This document shows, piece by piece, positions 1-11,472 of a DNA stretch of 64,000 nt (position 1 is the stretch's first letter; every line of letters starts with the position of its first letter). The notes under the pieces are model-generated. The model was not told where the DNA came from, made no database searches, and saw nothing but the letters and a program-made list of their open reading frames with translations. Made by a program: the position numbers and the translations under genes. Source of the stretch: Tigriopus japonicus (taxonomy: Eukaryota; Arthropoda; Copepoda; Harpacticoida; Harpacticidae); NCBI GenBank assembly GCA_010645155.1, contig CM021312.1:11090609-11154608 (forward strand), read 5' to 3'.

Positions 1-543
1 ACATTATTCCACCACTTTTTTGGAAATTCGACCTACCCTACTCTATAGCATTGCAATTCCTGACCGCTTTTTCCTTTTTTTTCTCTATTTTTCCAATACT
101 CCTTGACCGTCCTATTCGATGTTGGAGTGGAACAATGCAATAAACAATAATATAAACCCAGCTTGGACACATTACTATGACAACCAAAATGTGTTGAACT
201 TTTTCCCATTTTTTAATGTTAATATTTATATTCAAAATTCTAATCGATTTCAGCATGATTATTTTGAGGAAGAACTTTTTGGAGTAATCTAAAACCAGAC
301 ATATTGCTTTAGCTTAATCCTAGCGTCAACTTTAAGTTTACAGTTGTGTACATTGTGAATTAATATTTTCTTTAAATTTTTCGTATCAAGGGACACCCCA
401 AATAGAACATCTCTGTCACGTTTATCTGTGGTGAGAGGCATTAGAGTGAGAGAGTTTGATGAGCCAGCCTATCCTGTTGAAATTCGATACGTTACGCCTC
501 TTTGTCTTAAACGGTGGATGACCATACTTCGGCAACAGTTCTA
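1..543. other. No gene recognised
   Basis: AT-rich sequence with no convincing coding region, RNA gene or complete repeat. Short open frames here lack splice or start context. Confidence 0.5.
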
Positions 544-1127
544 TATAGACGGAAATGTCACTTCAGTTAGCTCAGTGGAGATTTGTTTTGAGCTCATTTC
601 AGCACTCCGACAGCAATGGTGTCAAGTAACTTGATTCATCATACTTTGCTCTTGTTCAACCAAAGCAGTTGAATAAGCAATTTGCCACTGACTCCCTGAA
701 ATCTCAAATTCCAGTCTTGAATCACGGAACTAAATGTGGCCCATTACACACACATAGTGCAAGCTTGTTGAATCACGAACAATTTTTTTTTCTTCTTTTT
801 TTGCGGATTTTTTATTACCGCTACAAGGAATGTGATTCCCTGTAAATTGAAGGATTTCTCCCGACAGCTTCAATCCGACCCCCTATAGGATTCGAACCTA
901 CGCCGTCTGGGGAAGCACTTACACTCGGCACTTTTAAGAACGCGCTAGTACGCGTGGCCACTCTGGCTTCCTTAAAAGGATTTCTCCCGACAACGTCCGT
1001 TCTATCCCCAACAGGACTCGAACTCGCGCCGTCTGGGGAAGCACTTACTCTCGGCCCTTAATAACACGTTAGTACGCGCGGCCACTTTGGCTTCCTTAAA
1101 ATTTGGGAGTGACATTTCTGTCTTTAT
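544..1127. mobile_element. MITE-like element split by a nested SINE
   Basis: The left end (AGACGGAAATGTCACTTC from 548) and the inverted right end (AGACAGAAATGTCACTCC, minus, near 1105-1123) form terminal inverted repeats. The interior from about 555 to 783 is homologous over its length to the hAT-type element at 25,405-25,688, including the stretch around CAACCAAAGCAGTTGAATAA. In that second copy the interior runs straight to the right end, whereas here a SINE interrupts it. The outermost bases differ from the TAGAGGG end of the other copy, so the true ends are uncertain. It probably is an older member of the same family. Confidence 0.55.
785..1101 (-). mobile_element. tRNA-derived SINE with a dimeric head
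   Basis: Read on the minus strand, two tRNA-like heads follow one another (about 1101-980 and 971-858). Each begins GGAAGCCA, has a box-A-like TGGCC..GCG region, a long variable-arm-like stretch with CCGAG.GTAAGTGCTTCCCC, and a box B (GAGTTCGAGTCC and AGGTTCGAATCC). This matches the pol III promoter layout of a class II (Ser/Leu-like) tRNA. A short body and an A-rich tail (785-800 on plus is T-rich) follow. It sits inside the 544-1127 element, so it inserted later. A fragment of the same 3' end is found at 33,955-34,016. Confidence 0.7.
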
Positions 1128-2039
1128 AGAACTGTAACTTCGGCCATTTGCAACAAAGCTTGAAACTGATTGCAATTTGAAGAAAGTTTTCAAATCAAAA
1201 CAAATTTTTATACTATGAATAAATGAACTTGTAAAAGGTCTTTCTAAATTCTTAACTGTCATAATTGATGATGAAACCTCAAGTCAAAAGATAGTTATTT
1301 CTTTAACCGTCTAATAAATGAATCATTATTGCTTTACGCATTGCTTATTTCACGTAATTGAAGTTTCTACTCAATAGATTTTTAGTACATAGCCATCACA
1401 TTAGCACAAATCCTGAAACTGACTTACAAATTATTCGTTATTAAATTTTAAAAAGTGTTTTCAAGATTGAAAGAATTTGAACATCCTGACTTTGCAACCA
1501 CGTCACTACTGCAAGCACAAGCAGTAATGTGCAAAATGTTGAGCAGAGTCGCAAGTTTGGCCATAAAAATATTGAACTCGTTTTCCTTGTTTCAAATGAT
1601 GGTATGGGGAATGAAAAGTCAAACAAATCCAAGTTCAAAGGAAGCCGAACCAACATTTTCACCCCCTTTCATTGGTATTAATTTGATTCAAATTAGCGAC
1701 TTGAAGAACCCGCGATCAACAGTGTTAAATCAATGGAATCCATAAGAACCCAATCGCACCTGATAGTAAGCATTAGATTTATATATTTCCTATAAAGACA
1801 ATCCTCTAAAACTTGCCTTTGAATTCAACGCAAAATAACTTATATCTAATTAAGTAACTTTAGGAATTGAACTGTTCTCACATTAGCTTTCACAAGCAAG
1901 TCTCCAATCAATTTGCATCATAATAAAATGGCCGAGTGTAAAGTTTTGCAATTTCGAACTTACGTTCTAAAGAGAGCATAGAATGAATGGACTCGCAATT
2001 TCAACAAAAACAATAAGAACGTTTATTTTTTCAGTAGTA
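1128..2039. other. No gene recognised
   Basis: AT-rich intergenic sequence. I see no coding region with splice or start support, and no repeat that I can match elsewhere in the window. Confidence 0.5.
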
Positions 2040-2627
2040 CACCCTGACACGAAATTTGTGTCGTCATACTTTGAGCCTAAAAATAACGGCAATGCGTGGA
2101 CATTTTGGCACAATCAAACCATTCATGATCCCCAACAAGTGTCTAGAATATTTTTGAATTAGTTATGATGTAAGTTAAGGACAAATAGGTGACAAATTAT
2201 TCCTGGAACAGCAATTGTCAACTTGATGTCCGTCGTTTTCTTTTTGCACGGTTCCATCTGCCTTTAAACCGCTGTGAAAAAATAGTGAAAGCCGGAATCA
2301 AATTTTACTCGGTTTTGGAGAAAGGAGACTAGTTTAGGAATACCTCTAGCCAAAAATAACGGAAGATATTACTGTCCTTCCTAATTCAAGAGCTCATAGA
2401 ATCTCAACCGTTCATCAAAATTTTAGGCAAAGGGAAGACACCTGAAAAAGTGCGGGAAAACGTTGAGCCGTCCACACTTTCCACTTTGGTCGATAACATC
2501 CCAAATATCATTTCCGAGAAAGAAGAGACGAGTTGGGGACAGATTGGATGTCAAGTCGTTTAAATCTATTCTTATAAGTTGAAAATATTTTGGTTCAAAA
2601 TTACAACAAAACTTCCATGTCAGGGTG
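2040..2627 (+). mobile_element. TA-flanked non-autonomous DNA transposon, copy 1
   Basis: Ends are inverted repeats: CACCCTGACACGAAATTTGT at the left and the inverse of CATGTCAGGGTG at the right, similar for about 37 bp. TA lies immediately outside both ends (2038-2039 and 2628-2629), as expected of a Tc1/mariner-type target duplication. A second copy in opposite orientation lies at 39,039-39,629 and aligns throughout. A shared open stretch (2399-2560) of 54 codons differs from copy 2 at 9 nucleotides, 7 of them amino-acid changing, so it is drifting rather than being maintained as a gene. Confidence 0.75.
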
Positions 2628-3071
2628 TATTCTCACTGAGCTTTGCGAGAGCAAAGCTTTTGACTTCGATATTCAAAACGAAACTTCACTCACTTCTGAT
2701 GCAGCGTGGTTTTCTTGTTTGTTTTTTAACTGTTGATTTACACGTCAAAAAATCCGTCAAAAAATTCACTTATATTTGCTAAAATGGTTTATGCATGACT
2801 CACACATGGTACTGGATACAAGATACATCAAACATTTTGAACATTTTGACAAAGATTTGTCTGGTTATTTGCTGAATTATTTGATGTGTAGACCAACTTA
2901 AGAGTCAGCACATCACTAAATATGGGGACTCCATGAAGAATAATCTCGCTACTTGCCACTTCTTGGTTGCCAATGATATGTGGATTCATCGTTGTTCACC
3001 AGGTTGCATTAAACTAGAGTCCTTAAATTTTTAATAATAATTGTGACAAAAGAGGACGATGAAGTTAACTT
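2628..3071. other. No gene recognised
   Basis: Intergenic sequence between two transposons. Nothing identifiable. Confidence 0.5.
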
Positions 3072-3693
3072 CAGACCTGTTCAATTATCTTATCTACATG
3101 AAAGATAAAGATAAAAGATGAAAGGTAGTTTATCTTTTTTCTTTATCTACATACTTTTTTCGGAAAAGTATCTTAAAGTATCTTTATCTAGAGACTTTTT
3201 TCGGCAAACTCTCTTGAAATATCTTTATCTAGATACTTTTTTTTGGAAAACTATCTTAAACTATCTTTATCTAGATAATGTGTTCGCTCAATCTTTTGTT
3301 TTAAAGCATCCATTATGCATTGTTTAGTATGCATTATGCATTTTCTCAAAAAGTACCTTATATAGATACGTTTTATTAAAAGTATCTTGAAGTATCTTAT
3401 CTATATAGTTTTTTCGGGAAGCTATCTTGCACTATCTTTATCTAGATACTTTTTCAGGAAAGTATCTTGAGGTATCTTTATCTAGATACATTTGTGGTAA
3501 GTGGTGAATGGCATAAGTGGTGTGGCGAGCGTATGCTCGCCGCTCGTAGTAGTACTCTGTGATGTATATATGTCGATGTACTAGTCAAATATAGTCCGTC
3601 TACTACCATCTCGACTCACTTACTTATGGCGGACCTTGCGTCGGCCATACTATCTTATCTAGATACTTTTTTAAAGTATCTTGAACAGGTCTG
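3072..3693. mobile_element. hAT-type non-autonomous element built of 41-bp repeats
   Basis: The ends are perfect inverted repeats (CAGACCTGTTCAA left, its inverse right). The 8-bp direct repeat GTTAACTT abuts both sides (3064-3071 and 3694-3701), the target-duplication length typical of hAT transposons. The interior is mostly an irregular tandem array of about 41-bp units containing TATCTTTATCTAGATAC, a T run, CGGAAA and GTATCTTAAAG; about seven units lie between 3130 and 3490. A unique segment at about 3497-3648, rich in CpG around GCGAGCGTATGCTCGCC, interrupts the array before a last partial unit. There is no transposase. Confidence 0.85.
3130..3490. repeat. Minisatellite of about 41-bp units inside a hAT element
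   Basis: Units follow one another at about 3179, 3220, 3262, 3348, 3390 and 3434, each carrying TATCTTTATCTAGATA or a close variant followed by a T-run and TATCTT. Units vary by point changes and one is interrupted near 3275-3345. The internal palindrome TCTAGA recurs in each unit. Confidence 0.75.
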
Positions 3694-3926
3694 GTTAACT
3701 TAGGCTCCAAATAACTGCAAACACCACACCTTTTTTCTTTTCTAATGAATTCCAGAAATATTAGCCCTTCTTATAGGCGCTCAAAGTAAGGATGTTTTTG
3801 AGAATAGAATGAGCATACGTGGTGGGGGAGTCGTCCTTGAAAATAAAATCATAGTTTTTAAATGAGTCAATCAATCTCGAAAGTAGTTTGTCCGAGTAAC
3901 CTCAAAACTGATTTCCTCTATTGATA

Positions 3927-4560
3927 CGAGGGGCATACCAAAAAGAATGCAAATGGCTTAATAACTTGAGAACAGTAAGACTGATGTAACCAATCATTAA
4001 AAGCTATTTTTGAACAGGATCATAGTCTCAAGATTTAACCTCTTTGCAAAAGTGCAACCGCGCCTTGAAGCAGGTAGCAGAGGAATCTTCAGGGGTGTTT
4101 TGCTGACCCCTACCACAGCTTTCTGGAGGCCCTACAGGTTCTGGTTGTTGTTCTTTTCCAGCTCTTTTTCCTCAATGGGAACAACCAAAAGTTACAAAAT
4201 GCCATATCCAAATTACATGGTGATCAATCCACAATTTGGAACCTTTTGTGGATCACAAAGACCTTGGCATTCAATTTTTTGAGCGTGAAAAAGCGGCACC
4301 CTTCTTCCAACGATCCTGTGAGGCACAAACTAGGCTTCAAGATCCTTTAGACTATGCCAAAGGGAAGGACACTCTTTGACAGAATCGTCAAAATGGTCAC
4401 TTGCCTTTTTGACTCAACAAGGTCCCGCACAGGCTCAACATTGCCGGCCCACGACAAACAATTTTTCAGATCTTGACTTCATTGACTGTTTGCTCCCAAA
4501 TCTTTCTTATATTTTTGTCAAATTCGGCAAACTTGACTAAAATGGAGAGCCTTGACCACC
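3927..4560 (-). pseudogene. Decayed mariner-like element
   Basis: The left edge starts with CGAGGGGCATACCAAAAAG after a TA dinucleotide (3925-3926), a sequence that looks like a mariner terminal repeat. On the minus strand, broken frames can be read that resemble a mariner transposase, including an F(V)PHRIVG-like segment and a degraded FxWLFP-like region near the end. Several stop codons and frame changes interrupt it, and the part expected between the helix-turn-helix and the catalytic end is shortened. It abuts the separate maT-like remnant to the right. The family call rests on motif resemblance only. Confidence 0.4.
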
Positions 4561-4619
4561 TACTGTAGATACCATTCAATGTGTTTGTTTTTATCTTTTA
4601 TGATCTTATTGGCCTTGTA

Positions 4620-5731
4620 CAAAGCAATAACGAAGTTGCGCATGGAGAGGAGACTGTTGGGCAAAATTTCAAGGAGGGGGGGGGCAATCCACTTATTTTG
4701 ACAGCTTCAAACAGGGTTGTATTGGACCTTGCCTCGATGACGCTCCGCCAAAATTAATCAAGGGGGTTGAGGTTTGGCGAACTTGGAGGCCAAACATCCT
4801 TGCCCCAAAAATCAGCCATGTTTTCTTTGCAAAACTTCTGGATTTTAGAGGCTGTGTGGGCAGGGGCACCATCCTGCTGCCATACATAATTGCCCTCAGG
4901 GTAGTTGGCCTTTAATCATGGCAATACATTGTATCGGAGGACACGATAATAGGCGTCATGTTGACTGTCTCACCAGGGCGGAAAAACAAGGGCGGCATCT
5001 TCTTGCCATCAGAGCTAATAACACTCAAGACCATGGTTTGGGCTGGGTGCTTGGCGCGGTAGATGCCCTTAACCACATGTTTTGTTTCAGCAAGCCAACC
5101 GTCGTTTCTTCTATTGTAAACTTGGTCTACGGTAAAAATCTTCCCGTCTGAAAAAATTTTCACTGTGGCCCCATTCTTCTTCAAAAAACTTCGGATAATC
5201 TTTCACCTGGCCAGCCTCTTTTCCTTCAAATTCTCTGTTAACAAATGGCGGGGCATCCGAACATAAGAGTTGAGCCCAAGATCCTTGGTGACGGCATTTC
5301 TTATGGTCTTCTCATCAACATTGAGGTCCCTGGCGTGACGGCGAATGCTGGTGGTGGGGTCAGCCTTGATTTTGTCCTTTAAGTCATTGAGAAAGGCCTC
5401 ATGACGTTTTTTATTGTGGCCACCACTTCCAGCTTTCCTCTCAATGCCCAATCCAGCTTCTTTGACCTTTTTGATGCGACTGACAGTGCTTGGACTGACG
5501 GCCAAAATCCTTTAAATCGCTTTGTTGCTGACCTGGGCGGCGATGAGATCGTGGATCCTCTGCCGTTTTGCTTGCTGTTCACTCACTTTTTGTCGTACAA
5601 AGATGATTTTGATATATTTGGAATCCTCTTTTGCAGAATTCTAAAGTTAGTAAGACAAAAGCTAGCTAACTTGGCTAATTTAGGCGCCAAATTCGAAAGA
5701 AACGACATTACATTTTTGGTTCCGTGCCCTG
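4620..5731 (-). pseudogene. maT-like (DD37D) Tc1/mariner transposase pseudogene
   Basis: On the minus strand this is most of a Tc1/mariner-superfamily transposase. From the N-terminal side: a helix-turn-helix region (AVSPSTVSRIKKVKEAG, near 5500), a second DNA-binding helix (STRIRRHARDLNV-like, near 5330), and the catalytic core with FSDGKIFTVD (near 5150), QQDGAPAHT (near 4860) and SPNLNPLD (near 4755). I count 37 residues between the second and third Asp, which is the DD37D signature of the maT group. It is dead: an in-frame TGA near 5207, a frameshift before QQDG, a stop right after the last catalytic Asp, and a frameshift in the N-terminus. The right end CAGGGCACGGAACC (minus, to 5731) is followed by TA; I could not find the matching left repeat, so the left end is truncated. 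Confidence 0.75.
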
Positions 5732-6783
5732 TACATCAAATTATCTTTTGTGTATCCATGATTGAACACGTTAAATGACTAAACCAGTGCAATAGTGGGT
5801 ACAACTGTTTGTTTTGGACACTTGGAGAGGGAAGGGATGTTTTGATTCTAAAATATTTTGCCTGTTGTATGGTAGTTTTGGTCCAAGCATTCAAAGATAA
5901 CAAATTTCGATCGCTCTGTGCTCATCCAAGGCTCATCCACGGATCACTAGAAGAAGTGGATGTTGAACGAACTTTCGCCATGACCCAAAGTGGGCCGACA
6001 ATGAAATCATAAAAGGCATTGAGCTTAACCTTAGAAACAGAGCCTTTATTATCTAAAAGTAGATGGATTTTCATGTTGTGTATTCTAACCAATATGTGAG
6101 GCCTATTTTATAGATCCCGTGTTTATTTGATAAGTAGGACTTGTTAGTTTTTGCATGAAACTGCACATTGAGTGGCTTTAAGTTTGAGCCTACATTTTAC
6201 AAGGATTTGTTTCATCAATTATCAGTCAGAGCTTGCTAAGTAATACTGTTCTTTTATGTTATTTTATAACTGTTTCCCCTTTTATTTATTTGCATTATAT
6301 ATTACTTTTTATTTCTTTTCAGTGAGGTTTTAGTAAAAACTCAAAAATCACCATTACTTTTCCCCTATTCCACTTGGTTTGACACATTGCACGTTAATTT
6401 TTTGGGTGCTTCACTGATAATCAAAAAGTTACAATGGCATCATGAATTGCAACCTTGTGTTGTGCAAAAGTTATACTTTAACCATAAAACATAACACAAT
6501 GTGAGGCCCATGAGTGCACATGCATGAACAATTCTGCCAAGAAAAAAAACACTTGGTTGGCTCTAAGTGGGTTGCACATTTTTAATTGCTTTTACTAACA
6601 TTTTAGGCAAAATGAACAAAATACAACACCAGAAAAAGTATTTCCTTAAGTTAATAATCATCTTCATTACTTAATCATGGGGCAGAAATGACAAAACTAA
6701 CAACTAAATGAAATGCCCCAATAATTATCAGATCAAATTTTGATGTAGCAACAAGCTCATAAAATGAGTTTCATGTTGAAATA
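5732..6783. other. No gene recognised; carries a short dispersed repeat
   Basis: No coding evidence. The stretch 5929-5997 (around GGATCACTAGAAGAAGTGG) recurs in inverted orientation at 10,892-10,962, so at least that part is repetitive. Confidence 0.5.
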
Positions 6784-8129
6784 TGAGGGGAATGTCAGTT
6801 ATAACGAGAATGACGCTGTAGTGTTGAAACCTTAAGGTTTCAATGATGGTTATTTTTATATTTTTTGAACTTAATTTCCATTTAGTTCGATGCATTTTTT
6901 ACATCTTTCTAATCAACCCTGAAATGTATGTAAAAGGCCAACTTTTGACAATGCTCTAAGGACCCCCTGCACGGCTAATTCAAGCTCATTCTCAGTGACA
7001 AAGGTCTTCCCAGGCAATTATTTTTTCAATGATGGAAAAGACAAGAAGTCAATTGGTGCCAAATCAGGTGAATAAGGGGAATGTCCAAGGAACTTGATCT
7101 TTTTCTTCTCACAGAAAGCCGTTGTTTCCTGGCTGGTGTGAGGGCGGACATTGCCATGATAGATAATCCAGTCCTTGTCAGTCTTGTTTGGCCTTTTCCT
7201 TCAAAAATGGCGTAAAAATCTCTCAAAGGCTTTACAGTAGTAAGATGAATTTACAGTGATTCCTTTGGAGACATAATGTTGGTAGATGGGACTACCTGAA
7301 TCAAAAAAAGAGGACCAGAATGGCTTTCTTGGAGCTGCCAACTGTCTTCAGCTTGAGTGGGGGCGTTCCACCCTCGACAATCCATTGCTTACTTTGTATT
7401 TTGGTTTCTGGTGCGTGTGTGTAAAATTGACCCACGATTCATCATAAGTGAGAGATTCCTCCATTGAGGAATGCTTGTCCTTCTTGAAAATGATGTTTGA
7501 TGAAGTCTCTTGAAAACTCCAAATGAGCCATCTTGTGTTCTTCTGTGAACAATAGAGGGATCCATCTTGCACTCAGCTTGGACATGTGCAGATCTTCAAC
7601 CAGGATTCAAAACACAGTTTTTTTTCTGAGAGGTCAGATGCTAATGCAATACTAGCAACAGTCAGACGAGCATCTTTCTTTATAAAGTTCCTCACAACTT
7701 CCATATTTTCATGAGTTCAGATTGAGTGTTTTTGATGCTTTACTTGCTTGGAATGAAGCAATTCTCTTCCATCTCGGAATTACTTGTGCCAAGCAAAAAC
7801 ACGCCATTTGGACCTTGTCCCCATAAGAATTCTTGAGAAAATTGAAGGTTTCTTTGGCAGTTTTCCTTGCTTTTGCAAACGAAAGAATGGGAGCCTGTTG
7901 ATGTTACATTTTGTATTTGTTCAATTTTGGCAGGGGTGAGCAAAATGACACGCAAGGATTCAGATTTTTCGGTATTTTGTGTTTTCAATTGGACATTTAC
8001 AATAAAATAACGATTGAAGCCTAAAGAAAAAGCAATCAATTGCAATTGTTTTCATTTAATTTTTCAAACGCAACTCGAAAAAGAGTTAGAGCCTCATTGC
8101 CTCGTGACATCTAGGTGACATTCCCCTCG
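6784..8129 (-). mobile_element. Dead mariner (DD34D) transposon, copy 1
   Basis: Bounded by inverted repeats beginning TGAGGGGAATGTCA (left) and CGAGGGGAATGTCA (right, minus), with TA outside both ends (6782-6783 and 8130-8131). On the minus strand, broken frames read as a mariner transposase: YDESWVNFTH with a following KPKYK (first catalytic region, near 7440), YHGNVRPHTSQ (near 7150) and PYSPDLAPIDF (near 7060). I count 34 residues between the second and third catalytic positions, the DD34D spacing. The second position is Gly instead of Asp, and there are multiple frameshifts and stops, so it cannot be active. At 1,346 bp the length is normal for mariner. A related shorter copy is at 18,378-19,637. 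Confidence 0.85.
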
Positions 8130-9282
8130 TAGCTCCAAATTTAAATTCAAATTGTTGAAGTTAAAACTGAACAAAAACTCAGTGCAAATTTGTGTTAGAA
8201 AATTCATATTCATTTTCCAGAAACAATTAAAACACATTTTTAGGCTTAACGCTACACATCATCATGCCGAATCAGCATTACCAGGTGGCTTCAGGCCAAC
8301 ATTGCCAAAAGTTGTTTGAAATACTGCCAATTACAGGCGCTCAATGCCATTTTTGGAGTCATATACCGCCACATTCTGCCACCTTTGAGCGAAAATTTTC
8401 TTGTTTGCAATCATTTCGTTTTGTTTTTTAAGGCGCAAATTTTCGATCTCTTTTTTTTAAGTCGAAAATATCCGATCTCCTTTTTTGGGTCAACAATATT
8501 TGATCTCGGTTTTTTGGTCGAATTTTTTGCCTGCCCTTCCACTTTCTGCCATATTCTGCCATTTTACAAATTTCACTGCTACAAACTTTTCTGTACTGCC
8601 ATTTTCTGCCACTTTCCCCCCACTGCCAAATAAAATTTTCAGTGCCTCTGGCTCTGCTCAAGTGCTTTTACTCTTGCAACGAGTAAACTGCCGTAGAGCA
8701 ATAAATATAAGGCTAAATTTGGTCTGAAAATCCTCTGAAAAAGGTGTAATCTATTCAACCTAAAAAAAAATCAAAAGCGTAATTTTGGGCAACCTAATAT
8801 TTTGCCCAAAAAGTTAACCTAAAATATTCAGCCCTGGTTATTACATAAAAATTATTTGACAACTTCGTCCTGAAATCAACTTAGAAACCAAGGTGTGTTT
8901 AAACTCTGCCTTTTTATCTTCAGTCTCATTGGTTAAAAATTTGAGATAAGATGAAAATATGAATGAGACATGGGCAATACAAACAGAAAAATGAAGAAAG
9001 AGTAAGAGCTTGGGGAAAGTGGGATTGAGCTCTAAAGAAGAAATGGATCTCGTTGTTCTTGTCTCTAAAACTTTTAAATATGAGTAGGGCCCGGAAAATG
9101 TTTGCCAAAAAGTGACAAAATATCCAATATGCACTAGTTTCTTCAAAAGAACAAAGTATTTGAAAAGAAGCCGGATATTTCAGAAGTGTTTTTTTTGACA
9201 ACGCCATTATTTGGTATTTTTGTGTGTCCACCAATTTTCCAAATTTGGTTTTGGTGAATTTGATGGATTTGGCCGTTTTTGG
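8130..9282. other. No gene recognised
   Basis: AT-rich with a loosely repeated CTGCCA/TGCCATTTT motif between 8320 and 8630 that looks like low-complexity drift. No coding region is supported. Confidence 0.45.
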
Positions 9283-9630
9283 AGGCATACTTGACATGAA
9301 ATGAATTCAACAATGCAATTTTCAATTTGCCTCAATAGATGTTGCAGTTTTTTTGTACATGACAGGAGTTTTGGTTATGAATATCTAATCGCAGTACATA
9401 TGCCATTTTTGAGACATTTGGTATTTTGGATGCATTTTGGGTAAGCCGCATTGGTCATTCATTTATTTTCCTAATTTTTGTCTGAAATATATTTTCTGAC
9501 TTGGATTCGAGAAAACTTTCATTCTTTCCTTGAAACAGCCAAAATATTTGATAAATCGATGAAAAACGGAGAAGTATAAAAATCTATATGTTAAAGACTC
9601 TGTTACTGGGGCCTATATTCAACCTTTCTT
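9283..9630 (+). repeat. Dispersed repeat, copy A
   Basis: From the TTTTGGAGGCATACTTGACA region on, this aligns with gaps to 14,341-14,700. Shared blocks include CATTTTGGGTAAGCC/CATTTTGGTTAAGCC, TGAAATA.TTTTTCCTG-like and GAAAC.GCCAAAATATTT. I see no coding content and no clear ends, so the class is unknown. Confidence 0.55.
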
Positions 9631-11211
9631 TAAAGCATTTGTCAATTGTTAAGCGTACAATTGGAGCAAGAAGATGAAATAACTTAGTTATGAAACTAAC
9701 TTAATCATAAAATTATAAAAAGCAAAAATTATAAAACTTTGCGATGGAGTATGTGACAACTCCATTGTAAAATCAACTTGGAATGTTCTTTCTTATTTTG
9801 TTTCAAGTATCATCACATCCATAGTGGGCCTTAGTATTGATTACTGTTAACATTGGCACTAAAGCCAATTAAACTTCCAAACAAAGTACAACTTATCCTT
9901 TACTTTGGGTCTCACATATTTCTGCTCATTTTTATACATACTCACTTGAAAGATGCTTTTTCAACCCATGACAATGTAATCGAATTATGGAAACACTTTC
10001 AATATTGTTTAGCCTTTTTTGGAAGACATTGGTTGGAGCTTTTACTTTTCTTAAATCACTTCACATCACAAAACTAAGAGAAGAAAAAGTGCCACTGGTA
10101 ACTTCACACTGACATACAATTTCGGGGAGGGTAAGTTTGATGAAAAAGACATTGAAATCACTGTCTTTCCCGATGAGCTTGGCTTGATTTTGAACACATT
10201 TGAGATTAGTATTTCGGGCTTTTTGAAGGAGGCGAAAAAAGCCTTGGATCCTTTGAATTGAACTGTTTTTATGATGATAAGGGTGACCATTCTAGATATT
10301 GATGACTGAATTTGGAACCAGAGTGGCATAATGTTTGCAAATGAATTTGAACCTTAAATGACGTAAATTGCCATTGGTTACTTTTATAATTTCAATCCAT
10401 GAATAGACATGAAATCATCATAGGACATTAAATTGAAAAGAAAATGGCTAACACCTCTTTCTCAAAATATCTCCAGTTTTTTCCGAACTCATTCTTCTCA
10501 CGACTTACAGTTTGAGAGGCAACGAAGCAGACCAAAAGGGCGCGAAATTTTGAATTGGACTTCCACTCTAAATCATGAACTACATTTTGAAATCTAATTT
10601 GCCAGTAATTAAATCGATGTTTGCGCACTTTTTTCACATCAACATCAGTAAGTGGTTCTAAACCTTGATACATATTATCTTTTACATTTCATTTGATTCA
10701 CTCTTAACAATTACGCATGTTAAAAGCAAATTAAGACTAAGAAATGTTATAATTTAAACCAAATACTTGTTAGTAAAAGAAAATAAAGATTCATAGGTGT
10801 AAGGTGAAACCGTAATTGAAGAACTAGATTATATTGATGCAAAAATTTATGCTTATTTTATCTTTTGAAGCTGTAATGTGTTGATTTGCACATCGGCCCA
10901 CTCGGGGTCCCCAAAAGCCAAAAACAAATTTCGTTCAACATCCATTTCTTCTAGTGATCCGTGGCTCATCCCACTTTTTGAAATGTTTAAACTAAGGCGA
11001 TTGAAAAGATAAGAACAGTATTTGATCATTTAAAAAGTGAAAAAGTTCAAAAAGTCTTCAAATTTAATGGTAAACAAAAAAACTATCTACAAATTATTGG
11101 AATCCTAACAGTCTTGGAGATGAAGGAAAGATGGACACTCAAATGAACTAAAAGTTCTAATGAAAAGAACTAAAAACATTGTCCCTATGGGTCTAAAGTG
11201 TTGAACAATGA
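9631..11211. other. No gene recognised
   Basis: AT-rich intergenic DNA. It includes 10,892-10,962, an inverted copy of 5929-5997. Short open frames are present but unsupported. Confidence 0.5.
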
Positions 11212-11305
11212 TCACCCATTAACTTGAAGCATCATCACTGAGCCATGTGTTCATCCTACATATTGCGGAGCACACTTCAAATGCACTGACCAGTTTTTAT
11301 CGAAC

Positions 11306-11340
11306 AACTTTTTCACCATAATTCAGTTTAGAGCGCGTGT
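11306..11340 (+). promoter_or_regulatory. Conserved upstream block of the mini-gene
   Basis: This stretch, centred on CACCATAATTCAGTTTAGAG, is identical in the paralogue upstream region (ending just before 16,499) although flanking bases differ. It sits about 20-55 bp before the TATA box in both copies, so it is a candidate proximal promoter element. Confidence 0.5.
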
Positions 11341-11360
11341 GAAATGCAATGGTCAAGTCA

Positions 11361-11368
11361 TATAAATA
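11361..11368 (+). promoter_or_regulatory. TATA box
   Basis: TATAAATA, preceded by GTCA, lies about 30 bp before ATCAGAAC (near 11,394), a plausible start of transcription. The arrangement is conserved in the paralogue. Confidence 0.65.
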
Positions 11369-11472
11369 CATATTTGAGGAAATTATAGATCAATCAGAAC
11401 TTGATCATTGCTTTAAGACAACTGTCAGATCTTCCATTCAAAGACCACTCCTGTGATCTTCATTTACTTACT

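Noticed and set aside
2399..2563. Conserved 54-codon open stretch in the two TA-flanked elements as a possible gene
   Set aside because: Copies differ at nine bases of which seven change the protein, and one copy has a stop where the other reads on; that fits neutral decay.
3179..3490. CRISPR array
   Set aside because: Units are contiguous, diverged tandem repeats without unique spacers, inside a transposon in a eukaryote.
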